Source of the DNA: JBEKIK01 sp963845975
GTDB taxonomy: Bacteria > Planctomycetota > Planctomycetia > Pirellulales > Thermoguttaceae
DNA length: 64,000 bases
Direction: 5' to 3'
Assembly: GCA_963845975.1 (NCBI GenBank)
Contig: CAWJUD010000001.1
Location: 1,612,001-1,676,000, forward strand
A program made the translations under genes and the position numbers. This document shows, piece after piece, positions 25,845 to 34,667 of the stretch. Below the pieces are notes generated by a model, which was not told where the DNA came from, did no database searches, and worked only from the letters and a program-made list of their open reading frames with translations. Within the stretch, counting starts at the first letter, position 1, and each line of letters opens with the position of its first letter.

Positions 25845-27725
25845 TTACTTAGAGGCGAAAGCCGCTTCGCCATACAGCGGCAGAAATCGGTAATACACTT
25901 CCAGGGCCAGCGTGGCGATGGCGGTGGTATAAACGCGGCCGCCGTAGCCGCCCCAAAGCGTATCGGTATTCCAGGAACCGGCCAGCGGGCCGTCCTTGAC
26001 TTGTCGGCCAAGCAGCGTGGATTGCAGGGCTTCGTTCCAGCGCTGCCAATAAGGGCCCTGCAATTGGTACATTCCGATTGTCGCATAATACCAATAATAA
26101 TCGTTGGCCACTCCGCTGCCCGGCAATTCGGCCAGCAGATAATCGCCGGCCTCGTTGCAGGCGGGATGCTCGCGGGGCAGGCCTAAAAACTGCCAGCACA
26201 CCAGTGCCTCGGCGGTCATCGACCGGCTGGGACCTTCGCCCGGCCGATACGATGCCAGGCCTCCTTGTCTGCCGGATGATACGCTGCGCAGAAAACGGAT
26301 GATGCCGCTGCGGGTTGACGGCGGCATGGGAATGCCGGCCAGTTCCGCGCTTTTCAGGGCCATTAACTGCCAGCCCAATTGGCTGGTGTCGCCCGGATCG
26401 CCGGGCCGATAGCGCCACCCGCCGTTGCGTAGATCCTGGGCGGCGACGGTATAACCGATCGCCCGGCGTACGGGTTTTTCCAGGCGGGGATCGTGCGTCA
26501 TTCCGTAGGCTTCGCTAAGTGCGCAGGCGGCCATGGCATGGCAGTACATCAGTTCGAAGGCCTGCCCATTGCCGCCCAAATTGCCGTCCGGGGCTTGAAT
26601 CCGCAGGAGATATTCCAATCCGCGGCGCATGTTTTCGGCGTAGGGGCCGATTTGATGTGTATGGCCGCCGGCTAAAAAGGCCAGCAAGGCCAGGCCGGTA
26701 ATGCCCGAGTCGGCCTTGCTTCCGGCGTTTTGGCGGTTGCGCCCTTGGACGCTCAATTCCCGGCCGGCGTTGTGCTCGGCTGGATCCCAGCGGCCATCGT
26801 CGGCCTGATTATTGGCCAGCCAGTGCAAGGCAATTTGCACGGCCTTTTCGCTTTCCGGCGTTGCCCCGTGCTGCTGGGCCACTCCCGAGCGATTGGGCAT
26901 GACGCGGAGCTTGTAAATATCGGGCAGCGAACCTCCGCCCATGCCGCCTATGCCGTCGATGCCTGTATCGCCGCCGCCGGATAATTTTCCGCCCAGCGAC
27001 GCGATGGAATTCAATTGCGGGTCTATCCGGCGATTCCGGATGTCGGTATCGTCGGGTTCGAAGATGTTTCTCGGGCCGGGGAGATTGACATTATCTGTGT
27101 CGATGCCGTTGGTATTGTCCGATTGCGGCGCCGTTGTCTCGTCCGCCATGGAATCGCCCGCATCGATAGGTATTAAACGGCCCATGGGAGCGCTTACATC
27201 GACGACTTTAGGCTGGGGAGCGATTATTTGCTCGAGCGCCGTTGATCCCAAGGGCGACGGGGGAAGCAAATTGCTTTCCAATTCACTTAGGAGGCGTTTT
27301 GATTCCAGAAGAAGTTCGGCCGCGTCGGGTTTGAGATCGGGCGCCTTTGACTGCGGCGCCGTTTCGGCATGTAATTGCCAAGGTTGCTCCTTGGCGTCGC
27401 TTTGTTCTTTGCCGGCGAGAGGCCGATTGCCGCCAGGCTCGCCATTTTCGCTATCGGTGTCTTCCTCCAGTGCGATGAACGAGACCGAGTCGCCGCCCAG
27501 CGGCGGATTGACAATCCGCATCGTGGTAAAATAACCCAACAGTAACAAGTGGGCCAAGACCGACAACCCCATGCACTTTTCCAGTTGATGCGATTGGCCC
27601 CAGCGGGTGTACCTTAAAATGAGCAATCCCAAGGTGAATGCGGCCAGTCCCAGCCAGAGCACGCCCATCGCCAGGTCGATGCCGGCGAAGAACTCAACAA
27701 CTCGATGGAAGCGGAGCGAATTCAT
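25845..27725 (-). CDS. Membrane-anchored alpha/alpha-toroid (prenyltransferase-like) protein
   Basis: A 626-residue protein with two N-terminal membrane helices (about residues 15-37 and 52-70), then a 220-residue acidic, Pro/Asp/Gly-rich linker, then an alpha/alpha-toroid of the squalene-cyclase/prenyltransferase fold from about residue 290. The repeats show QADDGRWD, QAPDGNLGG, DLRNGGW and similar turns. The catalytic DxDD motif of hopene cyclases is not seen, so a binding or scaffolding role seems more likely than terpene chemistry. It ends 3 bases before the exbD stop region of the same-strand cluster (exbB, exbD, this gene), an arrangement repeated in planctomycetes. The partner of an energised ExbB-ExbD complex would normally be TonB; here it may be this protein. 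Confidence 0.7.
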   Translation of the reverse strand: MNSLRFHRVVEFFAGIDLAMGVLWLGLAAFTLGLLILRYTRWGQSHQLEKCMGLSVLAHLLLLGYFTTMRIVNPPLGGDSVSFIALEEDTDSENGEPGGNRPLAGKEQSDAKEQPWQLHAETAPQSKAPDLKPDAAELLLESKRLLSELESNLLPPSPLGSTALEQIIAPQPKVVDVSAPMGRLIPIDAGDSMADETTAPQSDNTNGIDTDNVNLPGPRNIFEPDDTDIRNRRIDPQLNSIASLGGKLSGGGDTGIDGIGGMGGGSLPDIYKLRVMPNRSGVAQQHGATPESEKAVQIALHWLANNQADDGRWDPAEHNAGRELSVQGRNRQNAGSKADSGITGLALLAFLAGGHTHQIGPYAENMRRGLEYLLRIQAPDGNLGGNGQAFELMYCHAMAACALSEAYGMTHDPRLEKPVRRAIGYTVAAQDLRNGGWRYRPGDPGDTSQLGWQLMALKSAELAGIPMPPSTRSGIIRFLRSVSSGRQGGLASYRPGEGPSRSMTAEALVCWQFLGLPREHPACNEAGDYLLAELPGSGVANDYYWYYATIGMYQLQGPYWQRWNEALQSTLLGRQVKDGPLAGSWNTDTLWGGYGGRVYTTAIATLALEVYYRFLPLYGEAAFASK

Positions 27726-27728
27726 GAG

Positions 27729-28148
27729 CTATTTATTTGCCGTAACGGGCCGGACAGAGATTCCCAGATTCTTGATGCCGGCCTGTTTACAGGCATTCAG
27801 GACCGAGACCATTCGCTGGTACTTGTCGTTCCCGTCGCCGCGGACCAGCACTCCGATATCGCCGTGCTGACGCCGTGCGGCGCCGAGTTTGGCGGTAAGT
27901 TCTTCGAGGGTGACGGGCTGCTGATCCAGGGCGATCGTGCCGTCGAGATACACGTTGACCACGCACCTGGATGGGGCCGCCGTGAGCGAGCCCTTATCGA
28001 CCACCTTGGGCACGCTGAGCCCGATCTTCCGCTCGTCGTCGACAAATCTTGTTCCCAACATGAAGAAGATAATCAGGAGGAACATCACGTCGAGCATGGC
28101 CGTGAGGTTTAAAGTGGGCTCGTCGTCGATATGGGTTCTTAGAGGCAT
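27729..28148 (-). CDS. exbD: ExbD/TolR-type biopolymer transport protein
   Basis: The start MPLRTHIDDEPTLNLTAMLDVMFLL is the ExbD signature: short cytoplasmic tail, one membrane helix (MLDVMFLLIIFFMLGTRF) with the conserved membrane aspartate that carries protons, followed by a periplasmic domain ending IKNLGISVRP. Length (139 residues) fits the family. The ATG at 28148 lacks a clear ribosome-binding box; the longer frame reaching 28289 reads through heptamer repeats and is rejected. It is followed after 3 bases by the toroid protein gene, and exbB lies about 200 bases upstream. Confidence 0.9.
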   Translation of the reverse strand: MPLRTHIDDEPTLNLTAMLDVMFLLIIFFMLGTRFVDDERKIGLSVPKVVDKGSLTAAPSRCVVNVYLDGTIALDQQPVTLEELTAKLGAARRQHGDIGVLVRGDGNDKYQRMVSVLNACKQAGIKNLGISVRPVTANK

Positions 28149-28157
28149 GAAATTAAA

Positions 28158-28189
28158 GGATGAGGGATGAAGGATGAAGGATGAATAAA
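28158..28189. repeat. Heptamer tandem repeat, GGATGAA type
   Basis: Four consecutive 7-base units (GGATGAG then three GGATGAA) followed by TAAA. The whole 32-base block recurs exactly, inverted, at 58989-59020. It occupies the exbB-exbD spacer, which also holds a 23-base hairpin motif at 28282-28305 shared with 39609-39632. Confidence 0.75.
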
Positions 28190-28351
28190 TTGTGATTGAT
28201 GATTGTTGAATGTCGCTTATATAGAATGAAACCGCTTGCGGTTTCGCGATATATGTGGTTTCACTTGCAAAAAAACGCTCGCCGACCAACCTTCGGTCGG
28301 TGCCCGCTCGCGGCTAAACTTATATCTAGTTTACAATTCCGGAATCCTTTG

Positions 28352-29206
28352 TCATGCGGCGCGTTTGCGGCCGCATTTTTTCTCGTTTAGTTCCTCGGCC
28401 GAGATGGAGTTGGCCACGTCCTGGGCAAGGCGATCGATTTCGATCACCAACCGGTCCACCCGGCTGACAAAAAAAACATAGAGAATCGAGGCGGGAATGG
28501 CCACCGCCAGTCCGCCGGCCGTGTTCAAGAGGGCCTTGGCAATGCCTCCAGCCAGCATTTCTGGGCGGCCTTGGGCATCGGCGGCGGCAATCACGTTGAA
28601 GGTCTGAATCATTCCCAACACAGTGCCCATCAGTCCCAACAAAGGGCCCACTGTGGCCACGCCGTAAAACACGCGCAGGTACCGGCGCAGGCCGTTGGTA
28701 ACGCGTTCGCCGCTGTCGATAACGCCTTGCTCGACCTCGACGCCGGGCCGACCCCATTTGCGGACCGCTCCGGCAAAGACCTGTGCTACGGGACTGCCGT
28801 TTTCCTCGCAGAGATCCAAGGCCTGCTGGCGATCGAGTTTTGCTTCGGACAACTGCTGCATGAAGCGCGTGACAAAGGGTTTTGGGATTACCCGGCTCCG
28901 CCGCAAATTTACAGACCGCTCTAACATGAACGTGACTACCAGGAACGAACAAAGGGCAATGGCGTACATCAACGGCCCGCCGTCGCTCATTATTCTGCGT
29001 AGGTTGTGAGTTGGAATCGACGCCGATTCGTGCGCAACGGGCGGCTCCGTTTGACTATCGGGATTATTTACAGCCGTCGCTGAATTATCGGGTTCGGCCG
29101 CCGCCCAGACGATACGCTCCGCCATCAAGCAAAATGCTAGCAATGCCAGCACTGCCCAAATGATTGCCGATTGATGTATGCTCGGAAGGATTTTCATTTT
29201 TGACAT
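28352..29206 (-). CDS. exbB: ExbB/MotA/TolQ-type proton channel
   Basis: A 284-residue member of the MotA/TolQ/ExbB family. An N-terminal hydrophobic segment (IIWAVLALLAFCLMAERIVWA) likely acts as a signal peptide and is followed by a periplasmic spacer. Three core membrane helices then follow: PLMYAIALCSFLVVTFML, GVATVGPLLGLMGTVLGMIQTF and LLNTAGGLAVAIPASILYVFFV. The last two carry the conserved Pro-Leu-Leu-Gly and Thr-Ala-Gly-Gly-Leu motifs that line the proton path. The ATG at 29206 has AGGAGA about 7 bases upstream. It forms a cluster with exbD and the toroid gene; no tonB gene is adjacent. Confidence 0.9.
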   Translation of the reverse strand: MSKMKILPSIHQSAIIWAVLALLAFCLMAERIVWAAAEPDNSATAVNNPDSQTEPPVAHESASIPTHNLRRIMSDGGPLMYAIALCSFLVVTFMLERSVNLRRSRVIPKPFVTRFMQQLSEAKLDRQQALDLCEENGSPVAQVFAGAVRKWGRPGVEVEQGVIDSGERVTNGLRRYLRVFYGVATVGPLLGLMGTVLGMIQTFNVIAAADAQGRPEMLAGGIAKALLNTAGGLAVAIPASILYVFFVSRVDRLVIEIDRLAQDVANSISAEELNEKKCGRKRAA

Positions 29207-29289
29207 CTCCGATCTCCTATATCTAGCATCGTCCAGTCGCCTACAGATCCCAATAATTCCGGGGAATAAAATGGCTAATAAAACTAACA

Positions 29290-29331
29290 AACCCCAATGA
29301 CCGCGTCAGATTGACGGCGGGCATTGGGGTT
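29290..29331 (-). terminator. Hairpin terminator candidate upstream of exbB
   Basis: AACCCCAATG and CATTGGGGTT form a perfect 10-bp stem with a 22-base loop. On the minus strand it is followed by TTGTTAGTTTTATT, a moderately T-rich tract, so it could end the lipoprotein transcript before exbB. Confidence 0.45.
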
Positions 29332-29406
29332 GCATTATTCATGATTGGTTATCAGATGCGCTTAGGCGCTGCATCAAGATAACCTGTCAGATTTTGTTGC
29401 GATTGT

Positions 29407-29997
29407 TTAGTAGCCGGTACCAGGGCCCGGATTGACATTCCCCACCATATGCAGATGGTCGTGGTCGATGTAAACCACCTCTTGGCAATCCTCATCGGTG
29501 GTGGCATATGGGATCGGCCAGCCGACCCAATTCACTTCCGTGAAGTAGACTATGCACTTGTAATGAGCATGATGAAGTTGCGCCGGTCCGACCAGTGGAT
29601 AGACACGCGGCGGATCGATATAACCGAAGGGAACGCCATTATCGGCAATAGGCTCGACCACAATCCGCACGTTATTACGTTGTATCTCGTGCATCATGGG
29701 CAAACCGCCTTGTATAGGTCGGGCTTCTTCCAATGCACGCATCACTTCATCTTCCGATGGCGTATCCAGTGGAGTAGTCGGAGTATTTGGAGTGATAGGA
29801 CCTAAAATTGGCATTCGTGAATATCGATCCCAGTTATGGAACCTGTCTTCATAAGTCTTTTGCAAATAGGGCGAGACGGGGATCGGATATGACATCATCC
29901 CTATGGTCGGTCCAAAGTCTAAATGGCATCCGGTGCTGGAAAGCAGCAACAAGAATCCTATAACATAAACAAGGACAGAAGCGGTTTTTGTATACAT
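29407..29997 (-). CDS. Planctomycete lipoprotein, 196 aa
   Basis: An exported lipoprotein: hydrophobic N-terminus with lipobox LLSSTGC (Cys near residue 24). The middle has a Pro/Thr-rich segment and a charged SEDEVMRALEEA helix. The C-terminal 60 residues contain the conserved-looking blocks YKCIVYFTEVNWVGWPIP and EVVYIDHDHLHMVGN. I recall this C-terminal block from a family common in planctomycetes, with no known function. The His/Asp-rich DHDHLHM segment could bind a metal. The ATG has GAGG about 8 bases upstream. Neighbour of the BON-domain gene, separated by a strong terminator. Confidence 0.65.
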   Translation of the reverse strand: MYTKTASVLVYVIGFLLLLSSTGCHLDFGPTIGMMSYPIPVSPYLQKTYEDRFHNWDRYSRMPILGPITPNTPTTPLDTPSEDEVMRALEEARPIQGGLPMMHEIQRNNVRIVVEPIADNGVPFGYIDPPRVYPLVGPAQLHHAHYKCIVYFTEVNWVGWPIPYATTDEDCQEVVYIDHDHLHMVGNVNPGPGTGY

Positions 29998-30104
29998 CAG
30001 TAGGTCCTCGATTAATTGAATCGTGGTTACATTAGTTATCGTGTTAAGCTGTACTAAACTTGCGGGATTTTTCCGGTTGTATGGATTATTTTGCGGTGAT
30101 CAAA

Positions 30105-30146
30105 TAAAAAACCCCTGCTTGGCGGTGTCAAGCAAGGGGCTTTTTA
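30105..30146 (-). terminator. Strong intrinsic terminator after BON gene
   Basis: The arms AAAAGCCCCTTGCTTG and CAAGCAGGGGTTTT pair around a short loop with one bulged base, and on the minus strand a T-run follows directly. T-rich flanks on both sides make it effectively bidirectional. It lies 21 bases past the stop at 30167. Confidence 0.8.
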
Positions 30147-30166
30147 AGTCTTTAATTTATAATGGG

Positions 30167-30943
30167 TTATCGCCAGCAACTGGCCGGCTCATCCTTGAAG
30201 TCTAGGAACCACCATCCATCTTTCCATTCCAACGTAACTTTTCGCCATCCCAATGGGACTTGTGGATATGGGTAAAATGGGCCAATGTATGGCCACGCGG
30301 TTGGTGAATATTGTCTGGGATAAGTCACTGCGGCGTAGTTTGGATAAGCCGCGTAACTCGGCCAGGCATAGTTCGGCATGCATGCCTGATCATAACGAAC
30401 TGGAGTCACTCCGCCCTGGGCTGAATACATGGGACGAGGGGCGCCCGGCACTCCCGCATCCTGACTGGGCGCGGCCTGAGTCATGGCAACCGGAATCGGC
30501 ATTTGACCGTTGATCGGACGGGGAGCATTATTTGCCAAATGTCTTTGAGGAAGCGTGCCGGGCTCCACGGCTGTGGCCTGTTCGACCAAGGATGGCGCGT
30601 ACGAACTCGCAACCCGCTGGGCCGAATGTGAAGAACTATTCTTTGCAACAGTGGTTGAAGTTTCGGATTCGCCGATGGTCATTTGATTAACAACGCGTGA
30701 AACGCCGGGGGTCTTGAATACCAATTTCAAAACCGTGTTCATCTGCTCCTGACTGGCGACCCGGCCTTTAATAGTGGCCGTTCCGTCCTGGAATTTCACG
30801 GCGATGCGGTAATCGCTCAATTTGCCGCTGTGCTTTAGATTCTGGGCGATTTGATCAGCCACTTCTTGATTGCCGGCCATTGCGAACATGGGCACGAGCA
30901 CGGTCGTCGCGGCGACCACGATAACTAATGACAAACGTCGCAT
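30167..30943 (-). CDS. Secreted BON-domain protein
   Basis: 258 residues. A Sec signal peptide (MRRLSLVIVVAATTVLVPMFAMA) is followed by a BON domain at about residues 25-90 (ADQIAQNLKHSGKLSDYRI, ATIKGRV, VLKLVFKTPGVSRVVNQM). BON domains bind phospholipid or other envelope components. The rest is disordered and rich in Pro, Ala, Gln and Tyr, ending in an aromatic block (VPLGWRKVTLEWKDGWWFLDF). The chosen ATG has GAGGAGGG about 6 bases upstream; the longer frame to 31003 has no such box. It is a typical planctomycete envelope protein, probably periplasmic or outer-membrane facing. Confidence 0.8.
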   Translation of the reverse strand: MRRLSLVIVVAATTVLVPMFAMAGNQEVADQIAQNLKHSGKLSDYRIAVKFQDGTATIKGRVASQEQMNTVLKLVFKTPGVSRVVNQMTIGESETSTTVAKNSSSHSAQRVASSYAPSLVEQATAVEPGTLPQRHLANNAPRPINGQMPIPVAMTQAAPSQDAGVPGAPRPMYSAQGGVTPVRYDQACMPNYAWPSYAAYPNYAAVTYPRQYSPTAWPYIGPFYPYPQVPLGWRKVTLEWKDGWWFLDFKDEPASCWR

Positions 30944-31357
30944 GCTTTCCCTCCTCTTTGTATCAACCCCGTGGTGAACCTCCGGGGAGTCGTTTATTGA
31001 CATTGTTTATTCAGCATTGAAACCGGCTGCTTGAGGAGGGAACCACAAACCACTGCTTAAAGCAGTGGACGGGATTGGTGTTGCCCCCCTGCAACGCCCG
31101 TTTTCTGTCATATGCTGCCTGTTATAGGTTTCGGTTGCGGATTGTGCCGAAAGGAAGCTTTTTTTCGATTTTGCTGATCTTCCCGATAATAGCGAAAGGC
31201 CGGTTATAACGACATTTCACGCAACCCATTGCCGGGTAATTAGTTAGTTAAAATCTACGTGTTAATTGTGAAACTTTATCGATCGTGCAAATAAGGTAAA
31301 ATAGGGTGAAAAAATCGGCGTTCTTACGCGCCCGCCTTAGGCTTGCGGCTAAACTTT
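30944..31357. other. Intergenic region with small palindrome
   Basis: No gene seen. A 19-base palindrome built on CCACTGCTT / AAGCAGTGG lies at 31050-31068. The right end (31340-31357) carries GCGGCTAAACTT, also found at 28310-28321. Confidence 0.4.
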
Positions 31358-31404
31358 CCACTCCCCACTGCCCTTTGCCCACTACCCGCCGCCCACTGCC
31401 CGCT
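31358..31404. repeat. Degenerate heptamer repeat, CCACTGC type
   Basis: Nearly seven successive 7-base units with the consensus CCACTGC (CCACTCC, CCACTGC, CCTTTGC, CCACTAC, CCGCCGC, CCACTGC, CCGCT). A related array is at 58926-58960. It touches the stop of the thioredoxin-fold gene. Confidence 0.7.
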
Positions 31405-33322
31405 ATTTTATTACTTTCTTCAATTCGGTTTCGATTTCAGCCGCCTGAATGTTTCGATTTACCACCTTGCCTTGCTGATCGACCAGGATCATCGTGGGCA
31501 CGGTGAGAATGCCCAATTGATTTGCCGGCGGGCTGTCTAATCCGCCTTCTTCGAAAACCTGCGTCCAAGGCAATTTGGCCTGGGCAAGATAGGCGTCTAA
31601 TTCCTTGCGGCTGTTGTCGACACTCACGCCGATCACGGTGAACGAGCGGCCATATTTGGCTACTAAATCTTTTAGCGTGACTATATCGTTTTTGGCCTGG
31701 TCGCTATGAGTGGTCCAAAACTGGACAAGCACGACTTTGCCGCGGTAGTTTGCCAAGTTTACCGGGTTGCCGGAAAGTCCCTGACCGGTAAAGGAAAGGA
31801 CTTTGCCTTCGCAATCCAGCCGGTTTTGCGCGCCCAGGGCCTTTTTTCCTGCCGGCGAATCGGGAAATTCTTTTGCCGCCCGAGCGTACCACCGCTTTGC
31901 GTCGTCGTCCTGGCCCGCGAATTCCTGGGCAATAGCCAATTGGAGCATGACTTCGGCCGCGTCCGGAGCGGCTGGATAGTCGGACAGGAATTGTTCCAAA
32001 TTTTTCTGCCATTCCGTTTGAATCTCCGCCTGAACTTTGGCGGAATTCGCCTTGGGATCCTGCATCTTCCGCCAATAATCAGCCATCATCAGGCGAAATT
32101 TGACGTAAGCCGCCAGGTCTTTGTCGGACTCGTTCTTCTTGAGTTTTTCATACAAGGCTTTGAGGCGGTCGACCGCTTCAGGATATGCGCCCATTTGCCC
32201 TGCCGCGCCGATCATGTCGGTCAATTGGCGCAGCCACATGGCTCGTTCCTCGGCGTTGGGCGTTCCGGCCGCGATTTGTTCCAGGAGCTCGGCCCGTTGA
32301 GTGGTGTATTGCGCCTGTTGCTCGGGCGTGGTTGCCGCGGCGGCGGCCTGGTCGAGTTTTTCCAGATCGGCCATCAGTTTTTGGCTGTTTTCGCCGGGAG
32401 TAATGCCCGTCGAATCGCTGCGACGGATTATCGAGGCCTGGAAAAAGAAGCCCGCCGGCGCGGAATCGGCCCGGCCCTCGGCAATTTCCTGGGGCAAGTC
32501 GATCGCCCGCCATCCGTCGCCTACCTGCACCAGCGTGCCGATATGCAGTTGGTTGTTTTTTCCGGCCGTCTCGACGATGGCCACCACGTTTTCATACACC
32601 CGGATGTCTTTTGTCGATTCGTCGGTGCCCGCGGGAACAATGCCCGGCTTGCCGGCGGTGAATTGCACCCACGTGGTTTGAGGGGTAACGGTTTTTTGCC
32701 GCGCGGCCAATTGTTTGAATTCTCCGCTCAGTTTGCCGACTTTTTCGAACAATTCGGCCAAGCGGGATTTGCCTAGACCTAAGTTTTTCAATTCGTCCGA
32801 GGAGAGCAGCACGCGGGCAAATCGATCGGCGTCGCGGGCGGCCAGGGCCGCGACCACTTCGGCCGTTACTTCCTCGGCCGAGATCGCCTTCCAGGATTCG
32901 ATCGTTCCGTCTTCTTTCGGATCCAGTCCCCAGCGCGTGCCGCCGGTGTTGAACCAGCGATGCTGGTCGGCCTTGCCGTTGAAATTCGAGTCGATATCGC
33001 GATACACCTCCACGCCCTCTTTGTAATAGCTCCATTGATCGACGACGTTGTCGCCGTTGGTGTCCACGAATTTGCGGAGTATCGTGCCATCGGGCCCTTC
33101 CACGATCCAGCCCACCTGGCCGTTGATTTTTTTAGCGGTAATTTTGCACTTGGGTATATCTTGAGGGCTAGGATGATCATAATCGACTCCTGCTTGGACA
33201 GGTGTAAGATTCAAGGCCTGCTCCACGGTCGGCGTGGCAGCGGTAGCCGCGGCCGCGTTGAAAACAATTACAGACAGCATCAAAACCCAAAGCACTTTAT
33301 TGGCGCAAATTATCAGTTTCAT
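31403..33322 (-). CDS. Secreted thioredoxin-fold protein lacking CxxC
   Basis: 639 residues with a signal peptide (about 1-29). Residues 85-120 carry two calcium-loop-like segments (DTNGDNVVD, DSNFNGKAD). The centre (about 290-490) is helical with TPR-like character (YPEAVDRLKALYEKL, FAGQDDDAKRWYARAAKEFPDSPAGKKAL). Residues 500-639 have the TlpA/AhpC-like thioredoxin fold: LANYRGKVVLVQFW, VIGVSVDNSRKELDAYL, GILTVPTMILVDQQGKVV with the cis-proline. The active-site position, usually WCxPC, reads WTTHSDQA, so both catalytic cysteines are missing and disulfide chemistry is not expected. Likely an envelope scaffold or degenerate redoxin. AAGGA precedes the ATG. Confidence 0.75.
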   Translation of the reverse strand: MKLIICANKVLWVLMLSVIVFNAAAATAATPTVEQALNLTPVQAGVDYDHPSPQDIPKCKITAKKINGQVGWIVEGPDGTILRKFVDTNGDNVVDQWSYYKEGVEVYRDIDSNFNGKADQHRWFNTGGTRWGLDPKEDGTIESWKAISAEEVTAEVVAALAARDADRFARVLLSSDELKNLGLGKSRLAELFEKVGKLSGEFKQLAARQKTVTPQTTWVQFTAGKPGIVPAGTDESTKDIRVYENVVAIVETAGKNNQLHIGTLVQVGDGWRAIDLPQEIAEGRADSAPAGFFFQASIIRRSDSTGITPGENSQKLMADLEKLDQAAAAATTPEQQAQYTTQRAELLEQIAAGTPNAEERAMWLRQLTDMIGAAGQMGAYPEAVDRLKALYEKLKKNESDKDLAAYVKFRLMMADYWRKMQDPKANSAKVQAEIQTEWQKNLEQFLSDYPAAPDAAEVMLQLAIAQEFAGQDDDAKRWYARAAKEFPDSPAGKKALGAQNRLDCEGKVLSFTGQGLSGNPVNLANYRGKVVLVQFWTTHSDQAKNDIVTLKDLVAKYGRSFTVIGVSVDNSRKELDAYLAQAKLPWTQVFEEGGLDSPPANQLGILTVPTMILVDQQGKVVNRNIQAAEIETELKKVIK

Positions 33323-33680
33323 GATTAGATTCCTTCTGATTGCCTAGACCAGACTATTACCCATCTAAGACTTTTTCGGCCCAGGGCGGTTCGGAGCATA
33401 ATTAGTTTGCGGAAAAATTTCCGATTATACCGATTGTAGCGGCAGCCAACGCCACTACGCTGCCCTGACTGGGATTGCAGGGAATAAATAGGGGATCAAA
33501 TGCCATAACTTGTTCTTAAACAAGAAGTTATATCGCTAATGTTGGACAAGGTTTGACTCTGGGTGGCGATAGTGTAAAATCGGATGTTTCAGCATTATTA
33601 AGATGAAGTATTTATAGCCCGCTTTGATTTTCACGGTAGTAATGCAAGCACGGAAACTTGCCTAATATTTGTTATCGCTT
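33323..33680. other. Intergenic region upstream of tRNA-Ile
   Basis: No gene is supported. It holds the promoter-like pair at 33553-33580 and a CTTGTTCTTAAACAAG-type dyad near 33511-33526. Confidence 0.4.
33553..33580 (+). promoter_or_regulatory. Promoter candidate for tRNA-Ile
   Basis: TTGACT (33553-33558) and TAAAAT (33575-33580) are separated by 16 bases, about 100 bases ahead of the tRNA. Confidence 0.45.
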
Positions 33681-33754
33681 GGGCGCATAGCTCAGTTGGT
33701 TAGAGCGCGTCCCTGATAAGGACGAGGTCCCAAGTTCGAGTCTTGGTGCGCCCA
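33681..33754 (+). tRNA. tRNA-Ile (GAT)
   Basis: Full cloverleaf: acceptor GGGCGCA/TGCGCCC, D stem GCTC/GAGC, anticodon stem CGTCC/GGACG with loop CTGATAA (anticodon GAT), T arm CCAAG/CTTGG with TTCGAGT. CCA is not encoded. Confidence 0.95.
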
Positions 33755-34028
33755 CTTGAAGTAACTCTTTGAAAAGAAAAGGCTTGCGACAATAAGATTT
33801 GGAGAATTATTGATTAACGAAAAATTAACTTGCACCTTTCGTTGCACCTTTCCCTTATATAAATGTCGAAAAAATGCTTCCCGTCCGGGTACCAGCCGGA
33901 CAGGAAGCTGAAGCGGACTTTTCCAGTCGACCACGTTGTTTTCATTGGAAACTACTGGATTGGAATAGTCTTTCATGGCACGCCAAGCACGTCCTTGGTT
34001 CCGTCCTTGTGGATATGCCGGTGCGGTC

Positions 34029-34667
34029 TCACGGCGGCAACTGCTCGACCAGCGAGTTGCCGCTGTGATCGACGGCGTCGGGGTAGTCCTTGCGAATTTC
34101 GTCGAAAAGAGCCTTCGCCTTGGCGGCGCTTTCCTCGTCGGTCTTCGCGTTATCAAGATAAGTATGCCCGAGGAAAAATCTTGCCAGGGCGCCGACCTGC
34201 ACGCCGTCCCCGTAGAAACAGTCGCCGTAATCCGCAATCGCTTGCCGGAGATACGCGATCCGCTCGTCGCCCTGGCTCATCTGGCCGAGGTAAAGGATGG
34301 CGCAGCCCGTCCGATTCGCTTTCTTGTATTTCTGCACCAGCGTCTTCAGGCTGTCCTGGGCCTCTTGGGATTGCCATTTTTTGTTCGCCACCTGATAGAG
34401 CGTTTCGATCTCGCTCAGTTCTTGCGGGGAAAACTGCCCCACATCGCGGCGCATCCGCTCGCGGGCTTTGTTTTGCTGTTTGGCGCGGAGTTGTTCGGGC
34501 GGGGTTTTTGCCGGTGACGACTTCAATACCTTCTCCAGATCATCGAGGCGTTTCTCCAGCACGGCCACGCGGGCCTTGAGATCGCTGATCTCGTCGGCCG
34601 CGCAAACGCCGACCGAGAAAACCAGCATTGAGACAAGGACAATGGAAGAAATGGCACGTCTCATCAT
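34029..34667 (-). CDS. Secreted coiled-coil/TPR-like protein
   Basis: 212 residues with a Sec signal peptide (MMRRAISSIVLVSMLVFSVGVCAADE). A leucine-zipper-like coiled coil follows at about residues 28-48 (ISDLKARVAVLEKRLDDLEKVL). The C-terminal two-thirds is helical, with YQVANKKWQSQEAQDSLKTLVQKY and alternating small/large residues resembling TPR repeats, ending DEIRKDYPDAVDHSGNSLVEQLPP. This YbgF/CpoB-like layout (coiled coil then TPR) fits a periplasmic partner of envelope complexes, but similarity is only in shape. The start ATG at 34667 has GAGG about 8 bases upstream. Confidence 0.65.
   Translation of the reverse strand: MMRRAISSIVLVSMLVFSVGVCAADEISDLKARVAVLEKRLDDLEKVLKSSPAKTPPEQLRAKQQNKARERMRRDVGQFSPQELSEIETLYQVANKKWQSQEAQDSLKTLVQKYKKANRTGCAILYLGQMSQGDERIAYLRQAIADYGDCFYGDGVQVGALARFFLGHTYLDNAKTDEESAAKAKALFDEIRKDYPDAVDHSGNSLVEQLPP

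Noticed and set aside
25845..27725. Squalene-hopene cyclase activity
   Set aside because: The toroid repeats are present but the catalytic DxDD motif is not, and the protein has a TM-linker N-terminus and ExbBD partners.
33692..34237. 181-residue minus-strand frame overlapping tRNA-Ile
   Set aside because: Its end reads WAHQDSNLGPRPYQGRALTN, the well-known artefact of translating a tRNA antisense; the rest lies antisense to or out of frame with the secreted coiled-coil gene.
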